47,474 bases of DNA from a virus. Location of the stretch: positions 1 through 47,474 of IMG/VR virus record IMGVR_UViG_3300024518_004056; one strand, written 5' to 3'. Under the pieces are notes generated by a model, which was not told the DNA's origin, searched no databases, and worked only from the letters and a program-made list of their open reading frames with translations. Both the position numbers and the translations under genes were made by a program. How positions within the stretch are numbered: the stretch's first letter is position 1; every line of letters starts with the position of its first letter. Shown piece by piece: positions 30,091 to 38,740 of the stretch.

Positions 30091-30762
30091 ATGGCCGCCA
30101 AGAAAAAAACCAACCTGGCAATGCGGGGCAGTGTTTTTCGAAGTGGGGCGATACCACTAAGCGAGTTCCTCACCAACGCCGCGGGCACCGGCCTGTCTAA
30201 GCGGGACATGGCGGACCTGCTGGGCATCTCGGAGAACACGCTGCACCGGAATCTCAAGGGCGACGATCTGTACCAGGAGGCGATGTCCAAAGCCGATACC
30301 GAGGCCACCCGGTTCATGGTGTCTAAGATGTACGAGGAGGCAATCGGAGGCAAGCCGTATAAGAAGGTTGTGGTCAAACAGACCCCCAAGGGCACTGAGA
30401 TCACCACTACGATGGGCACGACAATGCCCAAGCCTATGTTGATGATGTTCTGGCTGACCAACCGGGACAATGAGCACTGGAAGCATGTAAAGCAGGTTGT
30501 TCAAGACATTACGGAGAATAAGAAGCACACGTATGAGTTACCAACTGGAGACAAAGTCTCTCAACTCGTCGGAGCAATTCTTGGCCAACATCCCGATGGA
30601 CCTCAAGCAAAACCTGTTGTATCGACAGTCGCTCCATCAGAAGCTGGCCGGGGACGAGGGCCTACAGAGGACATACCTGGAGTTGTGTGTGGCGAAGCCA
30701 CAGATAGCGTTCAAGACCCTGCTGTGGACCTTCCAGCCGAAACGGGAACAGAGTCTGCATAA
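30091..30762 (+). CDS. terS: Small terminase subunit (TerS-like)
   Basis: Encodes 223 residues. Residues about 25-65 hold a helix-turn-helix (GLSKRDMADLLGISENTLHR) as used by TerS to bind the packaging site. A helical oligomerisation region follows (FMVSKMYEEAIGG...). The last 75 residues are low-complexity (Pro, Gly, Ala, Glu) and overlap the start of the large subunit in another frame. The pairing with the next gene makes the call firm; the true C-terminus is less sure. Confidence 0.75.
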   Translation: MAAKKKTNLAMRGSVFRSGAIPLSEFLTNAAGTGLSKRDMADLLGISENTLHRNLKGDDLYQEAMSKADTEATRFMVSKMYEEAIGGKPYKKVVVKQTPKGTEITTTMGTTMPKPMLMMFWLTNRDNEHWKHVKQVVQDITENKKHTYELPTGDKVSQLVGAILGQHPDGPQAKPVVSTVAPSEAGRGRGPTEDIPGVVCGEATDSVQDPAVDLPAETGTESA

Positions 30763-32566
30763 GCACATTCCGTTCAACACCTGGCCGGTCCAGGATGAAT
30801 GTATTGAGGTGCTTGTTAAGGGAATCCGCGAAGGCGGCGACCTCCTCGTGGATAAGTCCCGCGAGATGGGGGCGACCTGGCTGATTCTGGGCACATTCTT
30901 CGTAGACTGGCTCCTGGTTCCGGACACGACGCTGCTGGTCATCTCCCGTAAAGAGGAATATGTGTGGCAGGGCCACAAAGGCGGACGCGGCGGGAACAAA
31001 TCGACCCTGTTCTGGAAGATATTTTATATGTACCATGCCCTGCCCTACTGGGTTAAGCCCAGGAAACCCTTTATCAGCGAGCGGCACCTGGAAAACACCC
31101 AGAACGGCGCCACAATCGACGGCGAGAGCACCAATGCCGACGTGGGTGCCGGTGGCCGGTTCCAGGCCGCCATGTGTGATGAGTTTGCCCGCGTCAAGTA
31201 TCAAGACGCTGCCATGATATCCGAAACGCTGTCAGATACCACGCAATGTAGAATCTTCAACTCTACACCGACTTCCAGGGGGCATCCGTTTGGCCAGATA
31301 CGGTTTGGCGGCAAAGTCCCGGTTATTACGCTGCCCTGGTGGCGTCATCCCTGGAAGATTCGCGGGCACTATGAATCCCCGGCCCTGAATACTATCGTTA
31401 TCCATGACATAGGCTTTTACCGGAAGCAGTGGCCGGGGATTTTTGATAATATCACCGAGGGCAAGGCCTTCAGGTACTCGGACTGGGAGAACTCCGTGCT
31501 GCTTACGCACGCCGACGACTCCACCCTCTCAGAGCTGGAGTTCGTGGCCGACGCCAACGACCCGGCTAACGAGGAAATGTTCAGTCCGACCGGCAAGCGG
31601 AGCCCGTGGTACGACCGGGAATGCCGTCGCCGGTCGGCGAGAGATAAAGCCACCAATATCGACATCAACTATGTTGGTGCCGGTGATGTGGTATTTAACC
31701 CCATGATTCTGTCCCGCCAGATCGACACCTACGGCAAGCAGCCAAGTTTCCGAGGAGAAGTGCTATTTGAATGCAACGACAACTCCATCAAGCACGTCCG
31801 GTTCGCAGAGAACTATGGCCGCAGGAGGCTTAAATGGTGGGGTCCGCTACGTGGTGCACGGCCTGACCAGACCCACAACTATATCATGGGTGAAGATATT
31901 TCGATGGGGACCGGCCAGTCCAACTCAACCATCTCCATATTCGATTGCAACACGCACACCAAAGTCGGGTCCTGGGCTTCTGCTCAGACTCCAATAGACC
32001 GTTTTGCCGAGACCGTCTACGCCGTGGGGACGTGGGTCGGGGGGCAAAGCCGCCTTCCATTTAATATCTGGGAGGCGAACGGCCCAGGCGGGGCTTTCGG
32101 AAGGAAGTTGTACGGACTGGGCTACGACTTCGTGTTCCGCACGCGCGAGGAGAAATCTCCCTCCCGCAAACGGAAGCACACATTCGGCTGGTACTCCACC
32201 GGGGATAACAAATTAAACCTGTTGTGTAACTACGATGCCGCCTTATCTATGGCATTTCGGCCAGAACTGGCCCATAAGGCGTTTATAAATCCTGACATTG
32301 ACAGCCTCCATGAGGCCGAAGATTATGTTTTCTATCCGTCGGGGAAAGCAATAGGCCCTTCCCGTGCCGAGGCAGACGAGGGTGGCGCCAAGGCCGCTCA
32401 CGGCGACCATGTCATCTCGGACGCCCTGTGTAACCTGGCCAGGTGGGACCAGCCGTCGGCGATGGTGAATCTGCCGGACATGAATTATGGCTCACTGGCC
32501 TACCGGCGGGACGTTGCTTCCCGGCAGGCCGAGAAGGATAGACAGGAGAGCGTATGGCTCATCTAA
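30533..32566 (+). CDS. terL: Large terminase subunit (TerL)
   Basis: Encodes 677 residues from the ATG at 30533; ATG 30596 is an alternative and 30497 is unlikely. The ATPase has a deviant Walker A KSREMGAT (108-115) and Walker B MCDE (Asp216, Glu217), then a coupling-type NSTPTSRG. The nuclease half shows MGEDISMG, NIWEANGPGG and HGDHVISDAL as metal-ligand candidates. TerL pumps DNA into the procapsid and cuts it. Its end overlaps the portal start by 13 bases. It overlaps the TerS frame by at least 167 bases. Confidence 0.9.
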   Translation: MSYQLETKSLNSSEQFLANIPMDLKQNLLYRQSLHQKLAGDEGLQRTYLELCVAKPQIAFKTLLWTFQPKREQSLHKHIPFNTWPVQDECIEVLVKGIREGGDLLVDKSREMGATWLILGTFFVDWLLVPDTTLLVISRKEEYVWQGHKGGRGGNKSTLFWKIFYMYHALPYWVKPRKPFISERHLENTQNGATIDGESTNADVGAGGRFQAAMCDEFARVKYQDAAMISETLSDTTQCRIFNSTPTSRGHPFGQIRFGGKVPVITLPWWRHPWKIRGHYESPALNTIVIHDIGFYRKQWPGIFDNITEGKAFRYSDWENSVLLTHADDSTLSELEFVADANDPANEEMFSPTGKRSPWYDRECRRRSARDKATNIDINYVGAGDVVFNPMILSRQIDTYGKQPSFRGEVLFECNDNSIKHVRFAENYGRRRLKWWGPLRGARPDQTHNYIMGEDISMGTGQSNSTISIFDCNTHTKVGSWASAQTPIDRFAETVYAVGTWVGGQSRLPFNIWEANGPGGAFGRKLYGLGYDFVFRTREEKSPSRKRKHTFGWYSTGDNKLNLLCNYDAALSMAFRPELAHKAFINPDIDSLHEAEDYVFYPSGKAIGPSRAEADEGGAKAAHGDHVISDALCNLARWDQPSAMVNLPDMNYGSLAYRRDVASRQAEKDRQESVWLI

Positions 32567-34338
32567 AGCGTCGCTCAAAAAAGGACGTGCGTAAACGGTT
32601 CCCGCGGCGAGTCCAGGAAAATGCCGAGCAGTGGCGGATTCACACGAAGAATATACGTAAGGTCCGCATTAAGATGCTGGAACAGTACGCGGGCGGGTGG
32701 TTCCGCGGCCAACCGGCATCCTCGCACCAGCCCCTCAATCTGATTGACCGCGGCGTGCAGATCGTTGGCCCATATCTGGTCGGGGGCGCCCCGAAAGTGA
32801 TGATCGACGCCAAGCGGGGCCTGTCGGCCAACCGGCCATTTGCCAGAACCTTGGAGCTTGCCCTGGAGCACCTGTTCAGGGAGATTAAGTTCCACCAGAA
32901 CACCCTGCGTCCAGCGGTGTTTAACTCCATGTTCTCGATGGGAATCGTTAAAACCGGCATAATGAAGGCCAAGGAGGTCGAGGTTTATGGCCACCTGCAC
33001 GATGTCGGCCAGCCGTATGCCGACAATATCGACTTTGAGGATTATGTCGCCGACCCGATGGCCCGTACGCGCGAAGAAATGGAGATGGAGGGGCATCAAT
33101 ACACTCTCCCGGAGGAATTTCTCAAGGATTCCGGGCTTTTCAAGAATTATGACCGCCTGAAACCGGACAATGAGGCGTGGGGCGAGTCTACAAGGCCGGA
33201 GAAGGTGAGCAAAGAGCACAGCCACGGGGCCGCACGGTACGAGAGACTGCGAAAAGTGGTCAGGGTGCAGGATTTCTGGATTCCGGACGAGGGGGTCATA
33301 ATTACAGTGCCCCTCATCGGCCAGGGCCAACGGATTATGCGGACAGTAGAGTGGGACGGCCCGGAGAGCGGACCCTTCGACGTACTGGGGTACAGGTATT
33401 TCTCTGATTCCATCCTTTGTATACCCCCCGTATTTACCTGGCTGGGCTTCAATAAGATCATCAACAGCCTGGTATCCAAGATGCGGAACCAGGCCGAGCG
33501 AGAGCGGAAGATCGTGGCCTACGACCTGGGGTCCTCACAGGATGCCAAGTACATATCCCAGGCCCCGGATGGCCATACCGTCGGCGTAAGGAACATCGAC
33601 GGCATCAAGGAACTGGAGATGGGCGGGGTCTCTGAGGCCAACTTCCAGTTTATCCAATATATGGAGCAGCAGTTCTCCATTCAGGGCGGGAACCTCTACA
33701 CCATCGGCGGCAGGGAGACCGGCGCCCAGACTCTGGGCCAGGAGCAGATGCTTCAAGCCAACGCATCTAAGGCTTTAGAGGATATGGTCCAGCAGGTCCA
33801 CCAGTTCACCAGTTCAATCATCGAAAAGCTGGCGTGGTTCATGTGGTCAGACCCCATGATCGACCTGCCGGTGATTAAGCGTGTGGCGGGATACGAACTG
33901 GAGACTAAGTTCTCCCAGGAGACCAAGGAGGGCGACTTCTTTGACTACGCATTTGATATCGAACCGTACTCCATGAGCCGGATGAACCCGGAAATCAGGT
34001 ATCAAAGGCTGATGCAGCTTGTGTCCGGCGTGGTGCTGCCGACTGCCGAGATAGCTGCCGCCCAGGGTTCGCAGTTGAATGTGGACGAGCTTGTGAGAGA
34101 AACCGCCCGGTTCCTGGATGTCCGCAACATGGACCGATGGTGGTCTCCGGCAATCCCCCAGGAGGCCGCAATGAACCCGTACCAGCCACTCCAGGGAGAG
34201 GCGAAAAGCGGCCAGGCCGACGGCAGGTTCTCCGGGAACGACGACACAGCCGGAAATATGAATAACCTGAACCAGCAACAGTCCCGTGCGGCTGGTCAAC
34301 CCAGCGATACCTTTGCGAAAGGAAATAAGAATGCCTGA
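32554..34338 (+). CDS. Portal protein
   Basis: Encodes 594 residues. Position (after TerL, before scaffold and capsid), length, and helical composition fit the dodecameric portal of short-tailed phages. Landmarks are LNLIDRGVQIVGPYLVGGAP near the N-terminus, FGFNK-like WLGFNKIINSLVSKMRNQAE for the stem helix, and TLGQEQMLQANASKALEDMV for the crown-side helix. A Gln/Asn-rich flexible tail ends the protein. The start overlaps TerL. Confidence 0.8.
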   Translation: MAHLKRRSKKDVRKRFPRRVQENAEQWRIHTKNIRKVRIKMLEQYAGGWFRGQPASSHQPLNLIDRGVQIVGPYLVGGAPKVMIDAKRGLSANRPFARTLELALEHLFREIKFHQNTLRPAVFNSMFSMGIVKTGIMKAKEVEVYGHLHDVGQPYADNIDFEDYVADPMARTREEMEMEGHQYTLPEEFLKDSGLFKNYDRLKPDNEAWGESTRPEKVSKEHSHGAARYERLRKVVRVQDFWIPDEGVIITVPLIGQGQRIMRTVEWDGPESGPFDVLGYRYFSDSILCIPPVFTWLGFNKIINSLVSKMRNQAERERKIVAYDLGSSQDAKYISQAPDGHTVGVRNIDGIKELEMGGVSEANFQFIQYMEQQFSIQGGNLYTIGGRETGAQTLGQEQMLQANASKALEDMVQQVHQFTSSIIEKLAWFMWSDPMIDLPVIKRVAGYELETKFSQETKEGDFFDYAFDIEPYSMSRMNPEIRYQRLMQLVSGVVLPTAEIAAAQGSQLNVDELVRETARFLDVRNMDRWWSPAIPQEAAMNPYQPLQGEAKSGQADGRFSGNDDTAGNMNNLNQQQSRAAGQPSDTFAKGNKNA

Positions 34339-34534
34339 ATACGCGCGCATTGCCGACCGCATATATGAGGAATACCTGCGGCAGCCGAAGTCGAAGAAAA
34401 AGCTGAGCCGTAAGAAGTTTATGAAGCGGTACGGCCATAAAAAGCTGAAACGAAAGACGGGCCGCACCAGAAAGACCCTAAAGGACGTCGGGTCGGCCTT
34501 GACGCCAGCAGAAAAACGGAGAATGACTGATTAG
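34331..34534 (+). CDS. Small basic protein
   Basis: Encodes 67 residues from the ATG at 34331 (overlapping the portal stop). A third of the residues are Lys or Arg (KSKKKLSRKKFMKRYGHKKL). It may bind DNA in the head. The family is not recognised. Confidence 0.6.
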   Translation: MPEYARIADRIYEEYLRQPKSKKKLSRKKFMKRYGHKKLKRKTGRTRKTLKDVGSALTPAEKRRMTD

Positions 34535-34553
34535 TTTGATTTGAGGGATGGAT

Positions 34554-34784
34554 ATGGGTTACAGAAAGCCGCCGCTCGCGGTGTTTATCGACACCGTAAA
34601 GCGGTACGACAAGAGGGTCGGGCTGCGTAAATTGTACAAGGATTACGAAGTTACGATGGAACTGAGACCGAATTTTCGCAAGATGTGGGACAAGATCGCA
34701 GAGGAAATTGCAGATGCCAAAAAAAACCAAGCCCCGGAGCCTGAAAAGCCGCCGGAGGAAGAAACTGAAGCGAAAAGCGAGTAA
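34554..34784 (+). CDS. Small hypothetical protein
   Basis: Encodes 76 residues from the ATG at 34554 (GAGGG six bases before; the ATG at 34548 has none). The N-terminal 50 residues are helical and basic, and the tail is acidic (EPEKPPEEETEAKSE). It may be a minor head assembly factor, judging only by place. Confidence 0.55.
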   Translation: MGYRKPPLAVFIDTVKRYDKRVGLRKLYKDYEVTMELRPNFRKMWDKIAEEIADAKKNQAPEPEKPPEEETEAKSE

Positions 34785-34796
34785 GGGAGGCTACTA

Positions 34797-35210
34797 ATGG
34801 CCGCTACGGGAACGATTTTGGTCCAAGCCAAGGTGGTTGAGCTTGGCGCCGACATTGACGTCCGAAAAAAGTACAACATCGCCAACACGCCAGAGGCGGC
34901 GCTTCATGCGTACAAGACCCTGGGGGCAGTGAGTGTGCCGGAAATGCTTGTGCTGGGCGACGTGAAGGTCAGTGTCTGCGACGGAATCTGGTTTAGGTCG
35001 ATTGGCGGAAACATCACGCTCGACACGAACGTCCTCAGTGCAGGTGTTGCTTCGGACCATATTCCGAAGATTGTGGCCGTTGACAGTGAGCCGATTTACT
35101 TCAAGCCGATAGGCTGGAACCCGACAACCTCCGTCGTGCTCAGTGTTGCTATCCTGTGCAGCACGGCAGCGGCGGCATACGAATACGTTGTTATAGGACA
35201 GACATCATAA
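34797..35210 (+). CDS. Virion-like protein before scaffold
   Basis: Encodes 137 residues behind GGAGG. It is strand-rich and uncharged (ILVQAKVVELGADIDV..., NITLDTNVLSAGVASDHIPK) with a hydrophobic Ala-rich end. It resembles small head proteins or decoration proteins. The stop overlaps the next ATG (TAATG). No family is recognised. Confidence 0.55.
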   Translation: MAATGTILVQAKVVELGADIDVRKKYNIANTPEAALHAYKTLGAVSVPEMLVLGDVKVSVCDGIWFRSIGGNITLDTNVLSAGVASDHIPKIVAVDSEPIYFKPIGWNPTTSVVLSVAILCSTAAAAYEYVVIGQTS

Positions 35211-35527
35211 TGCCGATTTATTGCTATAAGTGCCCCTGCGGGGCGAATCTGGAAGTTTATACTCACTATCCGAAGCCAACAAAGACGACGAAGTGCCATT
35301 ATTGCGGTGGCAAGGCCCCAAGGAGTATCGCCGCCGAGGGAGTGAATACCGATTGTGGCGACCATCCGCGGGTCTCGGAGTCGATGGGAGTGAACCCGGA
35401 CCAGCTTGCATTGGCCCAAAAAACCTTCCCCGGCAGCGAGTACACGGAGGGTGGGGCGCTAAAAATAAAAAATCGTGCCCATAAAAAGGTTGAAATGGCG
35501 AGGCGCGGGTATGTAGAGTTTGAATAG
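35210..35527 (+). CDS. FmdB-like zinc-ribbon protein
   Basis: Encodes 105 residues from the ATG at 35210. The N-terminus is a zinc ribbon of the FmdB kind: MPIYCYKCPCGANLEVYTHY then TTKCHYCGGKAPRSI. Phage genomes often carry this small ribbon next to scaffold or capsid genes; its job there is unknown. The rest is basic and helical. Confidence 0.7.
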   Translation: MPIYCYKCPCGANLEVYTHYPKPTKTTKCHYCGGKAPRSIAAEGVNTDCGDHPRVSESMGVNPDQLALAQKTFPGSEYTEGGALKIKNRAHKKVEMARRGYVEFE

Positions 35528-35543
35528 AATCGGAGAACAAGGG

Positions 35544-36554
35544 ATGAGTTTGGAAAAATTAGATGCGGTTTACGATGAGATTCTGGGCAAAACGGGCGAG
35601 TCGATAGCGACTGCCGAGCCGGAGCCAGATAAGGGCCCGGCGCCAAAGGATAACGCCTATGACCCCCCGGATTATTCCGGTGAGGAGGCAGGCGATGACG
35701 ATGGGGTTGACCCCAGAGACCCGTCAACCTTCCCGAAAGATAAGGGAGAGCCGGACGAAGATGACTCCGGCGAGGAGCCAGAGGGCTCCGAAGAAGAAAC
35801 CGAGGAATACGACGATATTCCGGACGAGCTTGTTGCCGCCGGGCGACTGGCTGGTTTCACTGACGAGGAAATTATAGACCTCGACGCAGATAACCCGGCA
35901 GTGCTTGAAGCCCTTGCGAAGGCATACAAGCAGGCCGATGGGCCACCAGCAGCAAAAGAGGCTCCCCAGGAGCCCGCACAGAAGCCGGGAAAGGAACCGG
36001 ACCCAGAACCAGAATCCCTGGAACTGGAATTTGACCTGCCAGGGCTCGATGATGAGCTAAGCAGGGTGGCCGGTCCGGTCCAGGAAGCATTTGGCAAACT
36101 CGTGAACAGGCTCAGCGACCTTGAGAGCCGTATGGGCGAAACCCAGAACACGATGGCCAGTGTGGAAAAAAGTCGCCAAGCCGACGGTATTCGGCAAATC
36201 GACACGTTCTTTGACAGTGCGGCCAAACAGACGCCGGAACTTGGCAACTCGGAAAACCTAACCGATAGCCAAAAAGAGGCGCGTATTCATGCTTGGAGAA
36301 TCGCCAAGGCGGTATCCAACGACTCCGCCGGCGAGATGAGCATCGAGGAGGCGCTGAAAGTTGGCGTCAATGCACTGCGAGGCCAAATAAGTGAAACGAA
36401 AATTAAGGCTCGGCTCGTCAGCGACCTGAATAAGCGAAAGAGTAAGTTTTCGCCGCGACCACGGGGTTCCCGCCGGTCGCCGAAGCCCAAAACCGAGGAA
36501 GAACGCGGAATTGCGGCTATCGACGAGGTCCTTGACGACCCGAAGTACAAATAA
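35544..36554 (+). CDS. Scaffolding protein
   Basis: Encodes 336 residues from the ATG at 35544 (GGAG upstream). Residues 15-110 are very acidic (GEEPEGSEEETEEYDDIPDE). The second half is a charged coiled coil (ESRMGETQNTMASVEKSRQA), and the last 35 residues are basic (KRKSKFSPRPRGSRRSPKPK), as expected for a scaffold that binds the capsid inner wall. It stands directly before the major capsid gene. Confidence 0.75.
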   Translation: MSLEKLDAVYDEILGKTGESIATAEPEPDKGPAPKDNAYDPPDYSGEEAGDDDGVDPRDPSTFPKDKGEPDEDDSGEEPEGSEEETEEYDDIPDELVAAGRLAGFTDEEIIDLDADNPAVLEALAKAYKQADGPPAAKEAPQEPAQKPGKEPDPEPESLELEFDLPGLDDELSRVAGPVQEAFGKLVNRLSDLESRMGETQNTMASVEKSRQADGIRQIDTFFDSAAKQTPELGNSENLTDSQKEARIHAWRIAKAVSNDSAGEMSIEEALKVGVNALRGQISETKIKARLVSDLNKRKSKFSPRPRGSRRSPKPKTEEERGIAAIDEVLDDPKYK

Positions 36555-36566
36555 AGGAGCATGTAA

Positions 36567-37682
36567 ATGGCAGGCATTACTATTAGCCAGGCCATCGACC
36601 TTGGACAGGCGACGCTTGAGTCATTCGAGCAGGACGCGCTACAGGTAGCACTGAAACACCAGTCCTACGAGGTCCTGAACCAGTGGTTCAAAGGCGATAA
36701 GGTACAGATTGACGGCGGTGATCGTGTAACCCGCTATATCACCCTGCGGGACGCCGGGAACGCCCAACATGTCAGGATGTACGATGTCGATACGCCGAAT
36801 GTGGCCAACGTCGATGAAGTTATCACGGTCAACTGGACTCACGCCCAAGTGAGCTTCACCTATTCCATCAAGGAATTGGCCATGAATAAAGGCAACAGGT
36901 CTCGTATCTACAGCCTGTTGAAACAGCGACGGACGAATGCGTTTCGTGAGTTTGCTGACCTGCTTGAGGAAGCTGCGTGGGAGACTCCATCCAGTGCCAC
37001 CGATGACAGGAGCCCGTTTGGGATTCCCGCGTGGCTGGCGACGATGGACAACGGCGAGACTGCCGGGACAGAGAATTTCCTTGGCTACAAGGGGTACTAC
37101 ACCACGGCAGACGACACCACGTCCCAGTTCTCCAATACAGGCGGCATTACGTCAAGCTCAACCACCAACCCGCGGTGGGCAAACTGGTACAGCGACCACC
37201 AGGGCAACCTGGACGACAGACTCCTGAAACGGCTGGCAAGAGCGTTTCGGCGGACCAAGTTCCAGTCGCCCATGTTCGCCAAGCAGGCCATCGACCCGGA
37301 AAGCGGCTTTTCTAACTTCCGCCTCTATACCAATGACGCCGTACTGGCCGAGTTAGAGGAAATCGGAAGAAAGTCTGACGACCGGCTCGGTGCTGACCTC
37401 GGCAAGTACGCGGGCAGCATGATCTATAAGGGCATTCCGTTTAAGTACGTCGATGTCCTGGATACGGAGCTTACCTTTGTGCGGGGAGCGAACCCGATCT
37501 ATGGTGTAAACCATAATCACTTCTATCCGGTCTGTCTCGACGGAGAGAACTTCCGTATCAATAAGCCCATGAGCAAAGTGGGCCAGCACAACGTCCTGAC
37601 TGTATATGTGGACTTGTCGTACGCATATATCTGCGACAATCGCAGGGTTGGCGGATTTTTGATTTCCAATCACGAGGGTTAG
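36567..37682 (+). CDS. Major capsid protein
   Basis: Encodes 371 residues behind AAAGGAG. It lies between scaffold and a virion gene and has the mix of long helix and strands seen in HK97-fold capsid proteins of podovirus type: early helix QAIDLGQATLESFEQDALQV, then RYITLRDAGNAQHVRMYDVD, a helical spine (RSRIYSLLKQRRTNAFREFA), and a terminal strand TVYVDLSYAYICDNRRVGGF. No protease is encoded nearby. The call rests on order, size and style. Confidence 0.8.
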   Translation: MAGITISQAIDLGQATLESFEQDALQVALKHQSYEVLNQWFKGDKVQIDGGDRVTRYITLRDAGNAQHVRMYDVDTPNVANVDEVITVNWTHAQVSFTYSIKELAMNKGNRSRIYSLLKQRRTNAFREFADLLEEAAWETPSSATDDRSPFGIPAWLATMDNGETAGTENFLGYKGYYTTADDTTSQFSNTGGITSSSTTNPRWANWYSDHQGNLDDRLLKRLARAFRRTKFQSPMFAKQAIDPESGFSNFRLYTNDAVLAELEEIGRKSDDRLGADLGKYAGSMIYKGIPFKYVDVLDTELTFVRGANPIYGVNHNHFYPVCLDGENFRINKPMSKVGQHNVLTVYVDLSYAYICDNRRVGGFLISNHEG

Positions 37683-37785
37683 TAGTACAATGTAACCACT
37701 GGCGGGGCTGGTGGCGGATGCCGGTAGCCCCAAAATGGCAAGGCGAGGGAAAACGTAACTCGCCCCAGCCAGGAAGGAAAGTATT

Positions 37786-38682
37786 ATGAGTGTAATGACG
37801 TGTGTACACGGAACCGCCGCAGAAGTTAATGTAATGCGCGTATTCTTCAGCGGGACCGACACCCTTCAGGAAGGGTATCCCCTGTGTTTCAACTTCGACG
37901 CAGCGGACGTGGATTCGGAGAACAACGCTCTGACTGACATTGATGTTGGCGTGGAGTTCTTCAACGACGCAAGGCGAATCATGGTGGAAAAGCCCGCCGA
38001 GGGCAACAAGCTCCACTTCGCAGGCGTTGTGTCCCAGAAGTCCGCGGGCGTAACTGGCCCTGGGTGGATTGAAATCCACCGGCCCGGTTCGATCTGTAAC
38101 GTGTTCGCTGCATCTAATGTGGATCACGGGTCCACCGGCCTGACCACGAATACCGGCGAAACCGTAACCTTCCAGCCCGGCTCGTATAACTTCATTACGG
38201 GCGGATTCCTGGGTTCGGGCACGGCGGTTATTCTCCAGGATGTGGACCGAAGCTCCACCAGCGGCCTTGTCATGGCCGAGCTTTGCACCGGAGAGCCCTC
38301 TGGAGGCGTAAATGTGGTATCGTCTCTGTCGGTTTCGGGCGTGTGGAGCCTGGCTCTTGGCGTACCGGCAGTGAATGCCGGGGTGTATCTCTTTAGCCAG
38401 CAGACACTGGCGGCGGCTCCCATTACGTCGGTTTTCCTGGGCACAGGCGACGGGAATTACCACGGTCAGCGAATCAAGCTCGTGGCCGATAGCACCTTCG
38501 CGAGCACCGCTATCTCCGTCAACATATCGACGGCGTGGAAGTCGGAGGTGCTCAGCACCGCCACTGGAATTGTCAGCGGCATTGTCGGTATCTCGGCAGC
38601 GGGTGAGTCAGTGGAGTTGTGTTGGAACGGCACATACTGGGGACTGGTAAGCTCGATTGAGGTTTCCGGCATCCAAACATAG
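37786..38682 (+). CDS. Virion protein, possible head fibre/decoration
   Basis: Encodes 298 residues; GGAAGG is upstream. The spacer before it (37683-37785) has two small hairpins (GGGGCT/AGCCCC and GGCGAG/CTCGCC). The protein is uncharged and strand-rich, ending in a compact domain with repeated VSSLSVSGVWSLALGVPAVN-like strands and ITSVFLGTGDGNYHGQRIKL. That looks like a surface-exposed protein on the capsid. No enzyme motif was found. A strong terminator follows. Confidence 0.6.
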   Translation: MSVMTCVHGTAAEVNVMRVFFSGTDTLQEGYPLCFNFDAADVDSENNALTDIDVGVEFFNDARRIMVEKPAEGNKLHFAGVVSQKSAGVTGPGWIEIHRPGSICNVFAASNVDHGSTGLTTNTGETVTFQPGSYNFITGGFLGSGTAVILQDVDRSSTSGLVMAELCTGEPSGGVNVVSSLSVSGVWSLALGVPAVNAGVYLFSQQTLAAAPITSVFLGTGDGNYHGQRIKLVADSTFASTAISVNISTAWKSEVLSTATGIVSGIVGISAAGESVELCWNGTYWGLVSSIEVSGIQT

Positions 38683-38700
38683 AGTTAGACGGTTGCAGCG

Positions 38701-38728
38701 GGAGGGGCCTTCGGGTCCCTCCTTTTTT
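38701..38728 (+). terminator. Intrinsic terminator between capsid block and sugar cassette
   Basis: A 9-bp stem GGAGGGGCC/GGTCCCTCC with one G-T pair and a TTCG loop is followed by six T. The next start codon is only 12 bases downstream, so there is no room for a full promoter; the cassette must rely on read-through or an unusual promoter. Confidence 0.85.
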
Positions 38729-38740
38729 CGGAACACAGGG

